DNA of 25,587 bases from JALOTE01 sp031422195 (GCA_031422195.1 JANOPZ010000004.1:1-25587); one strand, 5' to 3'. Numbered from the stretch's first letter, positions 7,730 to 16,726 are shown. Numbers and translations are program-made. Notes: generated by a model not told the origin, from the sequence alone.

Positions 7730-8863
7730 TTACCCCGCTTTGGCCATATTGCGCCGCACATCCGTTCTTAGATCATCAATCGGGGCCAAGCCTTTTGGCC
7801 CCTCAAAGTGCCAGTATGTCCAGCCATTGCAGGCTTCCATGCCTTGAACCAAAGCTCCAATGCGGTGAATGGAACCGGCTGCACCGTTGGCAAAAATCGT
7901 GCCATCAGCACGAACCAAAGCCTTATGGCGGCCTTTGGCATCACTCAACACATCACCAGCTTTAATCAGGCCAGTTTCAAGCAAAACGTTAAACGCCACG
8001 CGCGGCTCGGCGCGTTTGCCGGTCATCACGCTTAAAAGCGGGTTCGCCATGGGCTCGGCCGCAGCAATGCGGGCGGTCGCAGCATCGATATAGTTTTGCT
8101 CGCGCTCAATACCGATGAAATTACGACCGAGTTTTTTAGCGACTGCACCCGTTGTACCGGTACCAAAAAATGGGTCCAGCACCACATCCCCGGGCTTGGT
8201 TGACGACATCATGATGCGGGCCAGCAGTGCTTCAGGCTTTTGTGTCGGATGCACTTTGTCGCCTGCATCGTCTTTCAAACGCTCGCCACCAGTGCAAATT
8301 GGAAACAACCAATCGGAGCGCATTTGCACATCATCATTGGCAGCTTTCATGGCGTCATAATTAAAAGTGTAGCTTTTGGCATTGGCATCGCGTGACGCCC
8401 AGATCATGGTTTCATGGGCGTTTTGGAACCGCCGGCCACGAAAATTAGGCATTGGATTGGTTTTGCGCCAGACAATATCATTGAGCATCCAAAAGCCGAG
8501 ATCCTGCATGATCGCGCCAACGCGGAAAATATTGTGATAAGAGCCGATCACCCAAATTGTGCCATTTGGTTTTAGCACACGGCGGGCTGCCAGCAGCCAA
8601 GCACGGGTAAATGCGTCATACGCAGCAAAACTCTCAAATTGGTCCCAATGGTCGTCGCAGGCATCCACTTTGGACTGGTCAGGCCGATGCAGCGTGCCTT
8701 CCAGCTGCAAATTGTAAGGCGGGTCAGCAAAAATCACATCGATTGAGTGGGTTGGCAACGCATCCATAGCGGCAACGCAATCGCCTCTTAGGATCGTGTT
8801 GAGCGGTAGGGCTTGGGCAGCAAAAGGCTGCGCAGAAACAAGTGCTTTAGCTTTGACGGGCAT
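7730..8863 (-). CDS. ccrM: Cell-cycle DNA adenine methyltransferase CcrM (GANTC)
   Basis: A 377-residue beta-class N6-adenine methyltransferase. The catalytic motif DPPYN (47-51) precedes the AdoMet motif DPFFGTGTT (230-238), the beta-class order. The C-terminal part from about 270, with VLLETGLIKAGDVLSD and YWHFEG, is the extra domain characteristic of CcrM orthologues. CcrM methylates GANTC and links DNA methylation to cell-cycle transcription in alphaproteobacteria. ATG 8863 gives a 20-residue leader before LNTILRGDC, typical of the family; the ribosome-binding site is weak. The gene is alone on this strand, between two HAD genes. Its upstream 140 bases contain no GANTC, unlike the Caulobacter promoter, but do contain one CtrA-like half-site. 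Confidence 0.96.
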   Translation of the reverse strand: MPVKAKALVSAQPFAAQALPLNTILRGDCVAAMDALPTHSIDVIFADPPYNLQLEGTLHRPDQSKVDACDDHWDQFESFAAYDAFTRAWLLAARRVLKPNGTIWVIGSYHNIFRVGAIMQDLGFWMLNDIVWRKTNPMPNFRGRRFQNAHETMIWASRDANAKSYTFNYDAMKAANDDVQMRSDWLFPICTGGERLKDDAGDKVHPTQKPEALLARIMMSSTKPGDVVLDPFFGTGTTGAVAKKLGRNFIGIEREQNYIDAATARIAAAEPMANPLLSVMTGKRAEPRVAFNVLLETGLIKAGDVLSDAKGRHKALVRADGTIFANGAAGSIHRIGALVQGMEACNGWTYWHFEGPKGLAPIDDLRTDVRRNMAKAG

Positions 8864-9003
8864 GAACGCAACTCAACTGATACACGGAACGCGAAGTCTT
8901 ATGGTTACCGAACATAGTGAAAATTACGTTTACGATGCAGGATTAATCTCCAGATTTGGCTTGCGCGCTCAAGGTTCACGCGCTAGCCGCTGCCATTGCC
9001 AAA

Positions 9004-9705
9004 ATGGACACAAAACAAATGCTCGATATTGATTTGATGATTTTTGATTGTGATGGCGTTTTGGTTGATTCTGAAGTGCTCGCAGCCCGGATTGATGCAG
9101 AGCTGATTTCGCAAGCAGGGTATGCAATCACGGCAGAGGAAGTGTCTGAACGTTATGCCGGTCTGACGTTCCAGCAAATGCTTTTTGAAATCGAAAAACT
9201 TTCCACAGTGCCGTTTAGTGCTTCGATGTTGGCCCGATCCAATGAATTGCTCGACAAAGCGCTGCTAAGCGTAAAAATGATTGAAGGTGCCCCATCTGCA
9301 ATCGCTTCTTTCGGCGCAAAAACCTGTATCTGCTCTAACTCCACGTCGGCGCGCCTCGATATAACGCTTGGTGCCACAGGCCTGAAAGGCGCATTTGGCA
9401 AACGCATATTTTCAGCATTAGAGGTGGGCGAAAAACGCGGTAAGCCGGCACCAGATGTTTTTCTCTATGGAGCAAAACAATTTAACGCAGACCCTGCCCG
9501 CACATTCGTCATTGAAGACAGCGTTCATGGCGTTCATGCTGCAAAAGCCGCCGGTATGCGCGTTATAGGCTTTACCGGAGCCAGCCACTCGACACCCGGC
9601 CATGCCGAGCGCCTCAGTGACGCAGGTGCAGAAACTGTCATCAACCGCTTGCGCGATTTGTTGCCGACAGTTGAAGCATTGTCTCAATGGAGCGGCGTTG
9701 CTTAA
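9004..9705 (+). CDS. HAD-superfamily phosphatase, subfamily IA (Gph/YieH-like)
   Basis: A 233-residue HAD hydrolase resembling sugar-phosphate and phosphoglycolate phosphatases. Motif I is FDCDGVLVDSE with Asp15 and Asp17; motif II is ICSNSTSARL; motif III has lysine in KRGKPAPDVFLYGA; motif IV is VIEDSVHGVHAAKAAGM. A helical cap lies at about 25-90. The start is uncertain: ATG 9004 and ATG 9019 (MLDIDLMIFD) are both possible, and neither has a clear ribosome-binding site; a TTG at 8956 is less likely. It is divergent from ccrM and convergent with the lipoprotein gene, whose stop is 6 bases away. The exact substrate cannot be read from the sequence. Confidence 0.87.
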   Translation: MDTKQMLDIDLMIFDCDGVLVDSEVLAARIDAELISQAGYAITAEEVSERYAGLTFQQMLFEIEKLSTVPFSASMLARSNELLDKALLSVKMIEGAPSAIASFGAKTCICSNSTSARLDITLGATGLKGAFGKRIFSALEVGEKRGKPAPDVFLYGAKQFNADPARTFVIEDSVHGVHAAKAAGMRVIGFTGASHSTPGHAERLSDAGAETVINRLRDLLPTVEALSQWSGVA

Positions 9706-9711
9706 CCTGCC

Positions 9712-10326
9712 TTATTTCTTGGCAGGCGGGCCTTCATCATAGCCGATGAACACTTGGATGTTACGTGTGGTTGGCTGTGGGATGCTAACTTGGTTGTCGG
9801 TGAAAACGAACTGCGTTGCACCTGATTCTGCGATTGATACGTCTTGGGTGCTAAGCTTGCTGTAAAGCACCTCATCCCCGCGTAACACCGCTACACGGAT
9901 TGGCATGGTTATTGTACCTGCTGTGCCGACCGGCCCGGGAACAACACGGCCGGCGGCCGCCACCGTCATTGTTAAAATTCCATTGGCGTATTTACAATCA
10001 CGTGATGTTTCTGAGAGCGCTGCTTGGTAGATCACTTTGGATGGGTCTTCTGTTTCTTTACCGCCTTTTTGGTAGGTGCGATAAAATGCAGTGCCTTCAC
10101 GCAAGTCCACTTTTGGGCAATAGGCGCGCAACTCTACATCGGTGATGCGACCGGGTTCAGACAGGGTGTCAACGACGCTTGCGCTTGGTACAATCGTGCC
10201 AAGTGCAACGTCGGTCTGCGTAGCATCAGCGGTTCCGACACCCAAATCAACCGGTGCAGTTTTGGTGGATTGGCAGGCACTCAACAAAAGAGCCAAACTC
10301 ATTGACGTTAAAATACGTGTTTTCAT
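9712..10326 (-). CDS. Conserved lipoprotein of unknown function
   Basis: A 204-residue exported lipoprotein. ATG 10326 is preferred over the GTG one codon upstream. The signal is MKTRI followed by a hydrophobic run and lipobox LSAC with Cys18. The mature part has no motif I recognise. It looks beta-rich, with a segment YCPKVDLREGTAFYRTY near the middle, one further cysteine pair candidate (AYCPK and RDCKYA), and a C-terminal stretch rich in Val/Gln/Thr ending in Pro-Ala-Lys-Lys. Similar small lipoproteins occur in rhizobia, but I cannot assign a function. It is transcribed alone, divergent from thrC across 178 bases. Confidence 0.8.
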   Translation of the reverse strand: MKTRILTSMSLALLLSACQSTKTAPVDLGVGTADATQTDVALGTIVPSASVVDTLSEPGRITDVELRAYCPKVDLREGTAFYRTYQKGGKETEDPSKVIYQAALSETSRDCKYANGILTMTVAAAGRVVPGPVGTAGTITMPIRVAVLRGDEVLYSKLSTQDVSIAESGATQFVFTDNQVSIPQPTTRNIQVFIGYDEGPPAKK

Positions 10327-10411
10327 CACAGTTTACACCTTAAAAACGCTGAGGCTGGCCCTACACGCCAGCGCTTGGTTCCTCTATAGCGTTAGCGCCG
10401 AATAAAATCGA

Positions 10412-10434
10412 GTTGCAAAATCGCGTTGCAAAAT
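10412..10434. repeat. Direct repeat between the lipoprotein gene and thrC
   Basis: GTTGCAAAAT occurs at 10412-10421 and again at 10425-10434, a 13-base period. It lies in the only regulatory space shared by the divergent lipoprotein gene and thrC, about 70-90 bases before the thrC ATG. A period of 13 is not a full helical turn, so binding by a tandem regulator is only a possibility. No convincing -35/-10 pair could be fixed beside it. Confidence 0.4.
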
Positions 10435-10504
10435 TGAGATTGTTCTTGACTTGGTTTTGCGGCAATTCAACGGCAATTGTTTTGCCTCAAAGGGTCTTTG
10501 TTCA

Positions 10505-11899
10505 ATGCGCTATATTTCGACACGCGGAACCGCGCCGCGTTTGGCGTTTAATGATGTACTATTGGCGGGCCTTGCATCTGATGGCGGTCTGTATGTGCCT
10601 GAAATTTGGCCGCAGTTTTCTTTTTCAGAATTGCAAAATCTTCGCGGCAAAAATTATTCAGAAATTGCCACAATAATCATGTGGCCGTTTGTTGAAGGTG
10701 ACATTCCGCGCGGCGCGTTTGAGGCGATGGTCAATGAAGCTTATTCCACATTCAGGCACCCAGCTGTTTGCCCGGTGGTTCAAACCAACTCAAATGAGTT
10801 TATTCTAGAGTTATTTCACGGGCCAACATTGGCATTCAAAGACGTTGCCATGCAGTTGATTGCGCGTCTGATGGATTATGTTTTGGCGGCACGCGGCCAA
10901 CGCGCAACGATTGTTGGCGCAACATCCGGCGATACGGGTGGCGCGGCGATTGACGCGTTCGCAGGCCGTGAGCGCACTGACATGTTTATCTTTTTCCCGT
11001 ATGGGCGCGTATCACCCGTGCAGCGCTTGCAAATGACCAGCAACAAAGCCGCAAATGTGCATGCTGTTGCGTTAGATGGGACATTTGACGATTGCCAAGC
11101 TATTGTTAAGGGCATGTTCAATCATCATTCGTTCCGTGATGAGGTGCAACTATCTGGCATCAACTCGATCAACTGGGGGCGTATCATGGCCCAGATCGTG
11201 TATTTTTTCACATCGGCTATTGCCTTGGGCGCGCCTGACAGGCCGGTAAGTTTCACCGTTCCAACCGGTAACTTCGGCGATATCTTTGCTGCTTATTCAG
11301 CAAAGCGCATGGGATTACCCATTGAGCAATTGATTGTCGCCACCAACGATAATGATATTTTGGCACGCGCTTTTGCAACCGGCACCTATGAAATGCGCGG
11401 TGTTGTTCAAACAACATCACCGTCAATGGATATTCAGATTTCATCCAATTTTGAACGTTTGGTGTTTGATGCCTATAGCAGGGATCCGGCGCCGGTCATT
11501 GCGGCTATGAATGGCCTCATGCAATCAGGTTCATTTTCACTCACGCCGCAAGCGCTGGCGTATATGGAAGAAAACGGGTTTTCAGCCGGGCGGGCAAATG
11601 AAGCCGAAGTCGCAGATATACTTGTCGCGTTGAAAGCTGAAAGCGGCTACCGGCTTGATCCGCATACAGCCACTGGTATTCATGTGCAGCGCAAATTACT
11701 TGCCAGAAATTCCGTGGGTATCGTCTTGGCAACCGCGCATCCGGCTAAATTTCCAGATGCCGTTGAGGCAGCAATAGGTGAGCGGCCTCATCTGCCGGTT
11801 TGGCTCAGCGACCTTATGGATCGGCCAGAATATTTTTCACGTCTTTCCAATGATCAAAAAATGGTGGAAGAGTTTATCAAGGGAAAAAGACGGGTGTAA
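10505..11899 (+). CDS. thrC: Threonine synthase
   Basis: A 464-residue PLP enzyme that converts O-phosphohomoserine to threonine. ATG 10505 gives MRYISTRG, the usual beginning; AAAGGG lies upstream with long spacing. The PLP lysine is Lys112 in FHGPTLAFKDVAMQ. The phosphate-binding loop is GATSGDTGGAAI, and PTGNFGDIFA is also present. Length and N-terminal domain fit the longer bacterial/fungal class of threonine synthase. It is the first gene of a plus-strand run; the M16 protease gene follows after 24 bases. Its partner thrB lies about 7 kb away on the other strand in the oxidase cluster. Confidence 0.97.
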   Translation: MRYISTRGTAPRLAFNDVLLAGLASDGGLYVPEIWPQFSFSELQNLRGKNYSEIATIIMWPFVEGDIPRGAFEAMVNEAYSTFRHPAVCPVVQTNSNEFILELFHGPTLAFKDVAMQLIARLMDYVLAARGQRATIVGATSGDTGGAAIDAFAGRERTDMFIFFPYGRVSPVQRLQMTSNKAANVHAVALDGTFDDCQAIVKGMFNHHSFRDEVQLSGINSINWGRIMAQIVYFFTSAIALGAPDRPVSFTVPTGNFGDIFAAYSAKRMGLPIEQLIVATNDNDILARAFATGTYEMRGVVQTTSPSMDIQISSNFERLVFDAYSRDPAPVIAAMNGLMQSGSFSLTPQALAYMEENGFSAGRANEAEVADILVALKAESGYRLDPHTATGIHVQRKLLARNSVGIVLATAHPAKFPDAVEAAIGERPHLPVWLSDLMDRPEYFSRLSNDQKMVEEFIKGKRRV

Positions 11900-11909
11900 T
11901 ATACCGTTT

Positions 11910-11915
11910 GGGAGG
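11910..11915 (+). promoter_or_regulatory. Ribosome-binding site deciding a TTG start
   Basis: GGGAGG lies 8 bases before TTG 11924. It is the strongest Shine-Dalgarno sequence in the window and supports the TTG as the true start of the M16 protease, since no ATG is placed correctly. Confidence 0.7.
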
Positions 11916-11923
11916 AAATTGCG

Positions 11924-13225
11924 TTGCCTGAAGTCCGTGTTCACCACCTTAAAAATGGTATTACTGTTGCGTCAGAGTATATCTCGCATGTTGAAAGCGT
12001 CTCGGTTGGCTTTTGGCTTAAAGCCGGTGCCCGCAATGAACGTGCTGATGAACACGGCATTGCCCATTTGCTCGAACATATGGCATTTAAGGGGACTGCG
12101 CGGCGGTCCGCCGAACAGATTGCTGTTGAAATCGAAAATGTCGGCGGCGAGATCAATGCTGCCACTTCAACCGAAAGTACATCCTATTTTGCCCGCGTGC
12201 TTAAAGATGATCTGCCCTTAGCGGTAGACATTTTATGCGACATTCTGACCAATTCCACCTTTGACCCTGACGAATTGGAACGTGAAAAGCATGTAATCTT
12301 GCAAGAAATCGGCGCAGCGCATGATACGCCGGATGATATCGTCTTTGATCGTTTCACCGAGGTTGCCTGGGGCGGGCAGCAGGTTGGCCGCTCTATTTTA
12401 GGCACACCTGAAAGTGTTCAATCAATTTCCAGCCAGCAACTCAAAGATTTTGTAGCCCGCGAATATTTTGGTGAACGCATGGTGATTGTGGCCGCCGGCA
12501 AGGTCGATCATGATGCGCTGGTGCGGATGATTGAAGAGCGGCTTGGCGATATGCCTGCCACCAACCCAGCGCCAACAATTTTAGCTCCCGCATTTTATAC
12601 CGGTGGGGTCTTCCGCGAAAGTCGCGATTTGATGGATGCGCAAATTGTGCTTGGCTTTGAAGGCCGCGCTAACTTGGCGCGCGACTTTTACGCTTCGCAG
12701 GTTCTGGCCATGCTGCTTGGCGGCGGTATGTCATCAAGGTTATTTCAACAGGTTCGCGAGAAACGCGGGCTTTGCTATTCCATTTATTCTTTCCATTGGA
12801 GTTTTTCAGACACTGGCATTTTCGGCATTCATGCAGCCACTCAAAAGGAAGATGTTGCTGAATTATTGCAAGTTGTCCGCGATGAAGTTATGAAAGTTGC
12901 AGACTTTGTTGACATCGCAGAAGTAAACCGCGCGCGCGCGCAGTTTCGTGCAGGATTATTAATGTCACAAGAAAGCGCTGTTAGTCGCACCGGACAGATT
13001 GGTCGACAAATTTTGCTGCATGGGCGCACATTGGAAATGCAAGAAACCATGGACAGGCTTGCCGCCATAACACCTGATCGCTTGACGGATTTGGCAGCGC
13101 GTATGTTTACAACAACGCCAATGACGCTAGCGGCGCTCGGGCCGATTGAAAATTTAGCTGCCATTGAAAATCTTGGCATGGGGTTTGTGTCTATGCCCGA
13201 AGCCAAACTCGCTGCTGCCGAATAG
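11924..13225 (+). CDS. M16 zinc protease, mitochondrial-processing-peptidase-like
   Basis: A 433-residue peptidase of the M16B group. The inverted zinc motif HLLEH is at residues 48-52, with a likely third ligand Glu128 in HVILQEI, at the spacing seen in MPP-beta. The N-terminal domain (about 1-215) is catalytic. The C-terminal domain includes the glycine-rich loop LLGGGMSSRLFQQVREKRGL near 265-285, conserved in MPP and M16B enzymes. It begins at TTG with a strong ribosome-binding site. No signal peptide is visible, so it is probably cytoplasmic. Alphaproteobacterial members are regarded as relatives of the mitochondrial presequence protease; natural substrates are poorly known. It lies between thrC and the GNAT gene, whose frame begins directly after this stop. 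Confidence 0.94.
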   Translation: MPEVRVHHLKNGITVASEYISHVESVSVGFWLKAGARNERADEHGIAHLLEHMAFKGTARRSAEQIAVEIENVGGEINAATSTESTSYFARVLKDDLPLAVDILCDILTNSTFDPDELEREKHVILQEIGAAHDTPDDIVFDRFTEVAWGGQQVGRSILGTPESVQSISSQQLKDFVAREYFGERMVIVAAGKVDHDALVRMIEERLGDMPATNPAPTILAPAFYTGGVFRESRDLMDAQIVLGFEGRANLARDFYASQVLAMLLGGGMSSRLFQQVREKRGLCYSIYSFHWSFSDTGIFGIHAATQKEDVAELLQVVRDEVMKVADFVDIAEVNRARAQFRAGLLMSQESAVSRTGQIGRQILLHGRTLEMQETMDRLAAITPDRLTDLAARMFTTTPMTLAALGPIENLAAIENLGMGFVSMPEAKLAAAE

Positions 13226-13837
13226 TTGAGTTTCAGGAGCGTGTTTGCTTTTCTCAGAGCGGAAAGCCCAGTTCTAACGGGAGATCTAACGCTTCTGCGT
13301 TTGCCGGAGCCCACCGATTTTGCAGTCTGGCGAGATTTACGGTTCAAAAGCCGTGCGGAACTGGAGCCTTATGAGCCAATTTGGGCAAAAAATGAACTGG
13401 CTCGCTCGGCTTTTGCGGCGCGCGTCCGGCAGGCAAAAACGCTTGCAGAAAACAAAGAAGCGTTTCACTTTATGATCTTCAAAAAGATGGATTTGGGTGC
13501 GGAAACACTTTTCTTAGGCGGAATAACCTTGGGAAATGTAAGGTATGGCTCTGCTAACACTGGTGAAATAGGGTATTGGCTCGGCACGCCATTCATCAAA
13601 AACGGTTTTATGCGTGATGCAGTGAGTGCTGTATTGGCTTATTCATTTTCAACCCTGCGTTTGCATCGCGTCGAGGCAGCTTGTATTCAAAGCAACACCC
13701 GTTCGATTGCGCTTCTCCGGCGTTGCGGATTTCAGTTTGAGGGTCATGCGCGTTCTTATCTTGAAATAAACGGCAAAAGACATGACCATCTTCTTTACGC
13801 CTGTTTGCCATCCGATGCTTTAACTCTTGGGTCTTAA
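13226..13837 (+). CDS. GNAT acetyltransferase, RimJ/RimL family
   Basis: A GNAT-fold acetyltransferase of about 200 residues, similar to ribosomal-protein alanine N-acetyltransferases. Seen are the N-terminal strand LTLLRLPEPTDFAVW, the beta-4 segment GEIGYWLGTPFIKNGFMRDA, and the C-terminal acetyl-CoA part NTRSIALLRRCGFQFEGHAR. The start is unresolved. TTG 13226 immediately follows the protease stop (TAGTTG) and may be coupled. GTG 13241 gives a better-looking N-terminus, but AGGAG (13235-13239) ends just one base before it, too close to work normally. The acceptor may be a ribosomal protein or another N-terminus. The phosphodiesterase gene follows after 18 bases. Confidence 0.9.
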   Translation: MSFRSVFAFLRAESPVLTGDLTLLRLPEPTDFAVWRDLRFKSRAELEPYEPIWAKNELARSAFAARVRQAKTLAENKEAFHFMIFKKMDLGAETLFLGGITLGNVRYGSANTGEIGYWLGTPFIKNGFMRDAVSAVLAYSFSTLRLHRVEAACIQSNTRSIALLRRCGFQFEGHARSYLEINGKRHDHLLYACLPSDALTLGS

Positions 13838-13855
13838 AGGCTGCGTTGTTTCGAT

Positions 13856-16726
13856 ATGAGAATTCTGTTCCAATTTTTGCTGATTTTGTGTCTGCCCTTT
13901 TGGTTGGCAGGTGCGACCGTTGCACTGGAGCCTATTCGCGTATCACAAAACGATGTCGCTTTGGACCTGACCAAGGCCATTGAAATTTCAACTGGCAAAG
14001 GCAGCAGTTTTCAGGTGTCTGCCGCGCCTGCCGCAGATGGAATTGTACGCCGGATTGAAATACGTGCTGTCAGCGAAAAACCAACCGGTAATTGGGCTGT
14101 TTTTGTACTTGCAAACCCGACAGACCGTCAACTTGACCGTTTGATTGTTGCGCCGCATTTCCGCCTTGCTGGGTCCGGAATAATCTGGCCCGATTTGGGC
14201 TCGCCGCGAATTGTTAATATTACGCCATCAGAAGGTTTTGCACTTGACCGGGTTAAATCAGAGTCGGCGGATACTTTTTCTGTCACATTAAACCCCGGCA
14301 GCGTCGTGACCTTCGTCGCTGAAATGGCAAGCGCGCGATTGCCTGAGGTCCAAGTGTGGGATCCTGAAGCCTACAAAGATACGCAAAATGCTTTCACGCT
14401 TTACAAAGGTATTGTACTTGGTATCGCCGGTCTTTTAGCTCTGTTTTTGACTATTGTTTTTGTGGTGCGTGGTACTTCGCTGTTTCCAGCTACCGCGGCC
14501 TTGGCTTGGGCTGTTCTGGTTTACGTTGCAATTGATTTTGGTTTTCTGAGCCAAGCAATTGCAATCGCGCCAGGTGGCGAGCCCATCTGGCGCGCCGGAG
14601 TTGAAGTGGCGTTGGCGGCGATATTGGTGCTATTTTTGTTCGCTTATCTGCGACTTAACCGATGGAACCCACGTATTAGTTATCTGGCCATTACATGGGT
14701 TATTGCATTGGCGACACTTGCATTTGTTGCTGTCGTCAACCCTTCAATAGCAGCTGGAGTGGCACGGTTTTCATTTGCGGGCACTGTTCTTATCGGCGTG
14801 CCTTTGATCGCATGGCTTGGTATTCATGGCTATGATCGTGCCGTGATGTTGGTTCCGACTTGGATTTTGATGATAGCGTGGCTGTTTGCAAGCTGGATGA
14901 CCGTAACGGGCCAAATAGATAACCCGATTATTCAATCGGCCTTGGCTGGCGGTATGGTGCTGATTATCGTTCTCTTGGGTTTTACTGTGATGCAGCATGC
15001 TTTTGCCGGCGGCGCGGTGGAACAGGGCCTGTTCAGTGATCTTGAACGCAAGGCGCTTGCGCTTACCGGTTCTGGAGATATCGTATGGGACTGGGACGTG
15101 CTGCGCGATCGTATCACTGTTGTACCCGATGTTTCTGAAAAGCTTGGACTTGAGCGCAGTTCGCTCTCGACTTCACCGGTAAAATGGTTGGCTTTTTTGC
15201 ACCCAGAGGACCGGGAGCGTTTTCGCACAACCTTGGATGCCGTGATTGACCATAAAAAGGGCCGGATTGGTGATGAGTTTCGCATTCAAACACCGAGCGG
15301 TCGCTTGGTCTGGTATGCACTTCGTGCAAGACCCGTCATTGGACATGATGGCGAGGTTATGCGCTGTATCGGTACAATGGCTGATGTGACCGACCAGAAG
15401 CTGTCAGAAGCGCGCCTGTTGCGCGATGCCGTCAATGACAATCTGACAGGCCTTCCGAACCGTGAACTGTTTTTGAGTGCCCTCAATTCGACATTGAAGA
15501 TATCAGAATCCGACGGATTAAAACGACCCACGGTATTTTCAATCGATTTTGATCGCTACCGCCTCGTCAACGACAGCCACGGGCTACAGGCAGGCGATAC
15601 GATATTATTGACACTGTCGCGCCGTCTGCAGCGCCTGTTGAAGCCGCAAGACGCCCTGTGTCGCATGATGGGCGACCAGTTTGCTCTGATGCTTATGTCG
15701 GAACAAGAACCTACAAGGGTTGCAGCTTTCGCCGATGCTTTGCAAAAAGCCATCAACGCGCCCATCAGTCATGGTCGTGAGCCTATCGAACTTACAGCTT
15801 CAATTGGCGTTGCCACAGCAACACAACCAGGCGTTACTGCTGAAATGTTGGTTAAAGATGCTGAACTGGCGATGCATCAAGCAAAGCGGCACGGCGGCAA
15901 CCGTATTGAACCGTTTCGCCCTGCTTTTCGTGCGGCTGGTTCTGATCGGTTGCAGCTTGAATCTGATCTCCGGCGTGCCATTGAGCGCGATGAAATTGAG
16001 TTGGTTTATCAACCCATTGTGCGTCTATCCGACAATGCAATCGCCGGCTTTGAAGCCTTAATGCGTTGGAATCATCCGCGGCGCGGTTCGGTTTCGCCTT
16101 CAGAATTTATACCTTTGGCTGAAGAAACAGGAATTATCACCAAACTTGGGCTTTTTTCGATGAACGAGGCCGCCAATCAGCTGCGCAGTTGGCAGTTTGA
16201 ACTTGGCGAAGTCTCTTTGTTTATGTCGGTCAATCTTTCGAGTGCGCAAATTTTACGTCAAGATGTGGCCGGTGATGTGAGCTCAGTGCTGGCGCGATCA
16301 GGTTTGAAACCCAAATTCTTCCGCTTGGAATTGACCGAATCTGTTGTGATGGAAGACCCGGAACGCGCCATTGCCCTGCTCAATCAACTCAAAAGCTTTG
16401 GTATCGGACTTTCAATCGATGATTTTGGAACCGGCCATTCTTCCTTGTCTTACTTGTCGCGCTTCCCTTTTGATGCCATAAAAATCGACCGTTCATTTTT
16501 AGTTGATGAGGGCCCTAAACGTGACACGCTTCTCAAAGCCCTTGTCACACTTGGTGTTGATCTTGGAATGTCGGTGATTGCCGAAGGCGTAGACAATGAT
16601 GCCGATGCACAAGTGCTGCGTGAGCTGGGTTGCACTTATGTGCAGAGTTTTGCCTTTGGCGAACCGCATAATGCAGAGCAGACGCTTCGTCTGTTGAAGC
16701 AGCAAATGAATTTGATAAGAGCTTGA
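13856..16726 (+). CDS. Membrane c-di-GMP phosphodiesterase: 7TM sensor-PAS-GGDEF(degenerate)-EAL
   Basis: A 956-residue sensor protein. An N-terminal signal segment (1-24) is followed by an extracytoplasmic domain (25-180) and seven hydrophobic helices (about 184-381), as in 7TMR-DISM receptors. A PAS domain lies near 395-520, containing FLHPEDRERF. The GGDEF domain (about 525-685) has MGDQF at 605-609 instead of GGDEF, so cyclase activity is unlikely. The EAL domain (about 700-945) keeps E733-A-L, NLSS, the ELTES segment, D855-D856 in DDFGTG, IKIDRSF and AEGVD, so it should hydrolyse c-di-GMP. The end motif reads VQSFAFGEP instead of the usual QGYxF. ATG 13856 follows the GNAT stop by 18 bases with a weak ribosome-binding site. 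The ligand of the outer domain is unknown. Confidence 0.93.
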   Translation: MRILFQFLLILCLPFWLAGATVALEPIRVSQNDVALDLTKAIEISTGKGSSFQVSAAPAADGIVRRIEIRAVSEKPTGNWAVFVLANPTDRQLDRLIVAPHFRLAGSGIIWPDLGSPRIVNITPSEGFALDRVKSESADTFSVTLNPGSVVTFVAEMASARLPEVQVWDPEAYKDTQNAFTLYKGIVLGIAGLLALFLTIVFVVRGTSLFPATAALAWAVLVYVAIDFGFLSQAIAIAPGGEPIWRAGVEVALAAILVLFLFAYLRLNRWNPRISYLAITWVIALATLAFVAVVNPSIAAGVARFSFAGTVLIGVPLIAWLGIHGYDRAVMLVPTWILMIAWLFASWMTVTGQIDNPIIQSALAGGMVLIIVLLGFTVMQHAFAGGAVEQGLFSDLERKALALTGSGDIVWDWDVLRDRITVVPDVSEKLGLERSSLSTSPVKWLAFLHPEDRERFRTTLDAVIDHKKGRIGDEFRIQTPSGRLVWYALRARPVIGHDGEVMRCIGTMADVTDQKLSEARLLRDAVNDNLTGLPNRELFLSALNSTLKISESDGLKRPTVFSIDFDRYRLVNDSHGLQAGDTILLTLSRRLQRLLKPQDALCRMMGDQFALMLMSEQEPTRVAAFADALQKAINAPISHGREPIELTASIGVATATQPGVTAEMLVKDAELAMHQAKRHGGNRIEPFRPAFRAAGSDRLQLESDLRRAIERDEIELVYQPIVRLSDNAIAGFEALMRWNHPRRGSVSPSEFIPLAEETGIITKLGLFSMNEAANQLRSWQFELGEVSLFMSVNLSSAQILRQDVAGDVSSVLARSGLKPKFFRLELTESVVMEDPERAIALLNQLKSFGIGLSIDDFGTGHSSLSYLSRFPFDAIKIDRSFLVDEGPKRDTLLKALVTLGVDLGMSVIAEGVDNDADAQVLRELGCTYVQSFAFGEPHNAEQTLRLLKQQMNLIRA

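Noticed and set aside
9706..9726. CCTGCC/GGCAGG hairpin between the convergent HAD and lipoprotein genes as a bidirectional terminator.
   Set aside because: The stem is only six pairs with a nine-base loop and no U-run on either side; too weak to annotate.
11778..12221. A 147-codon plus-strand frame bridging thrC and the M16 gene.
   Set aside because: It is out of frame with both intact genes and has no family features.
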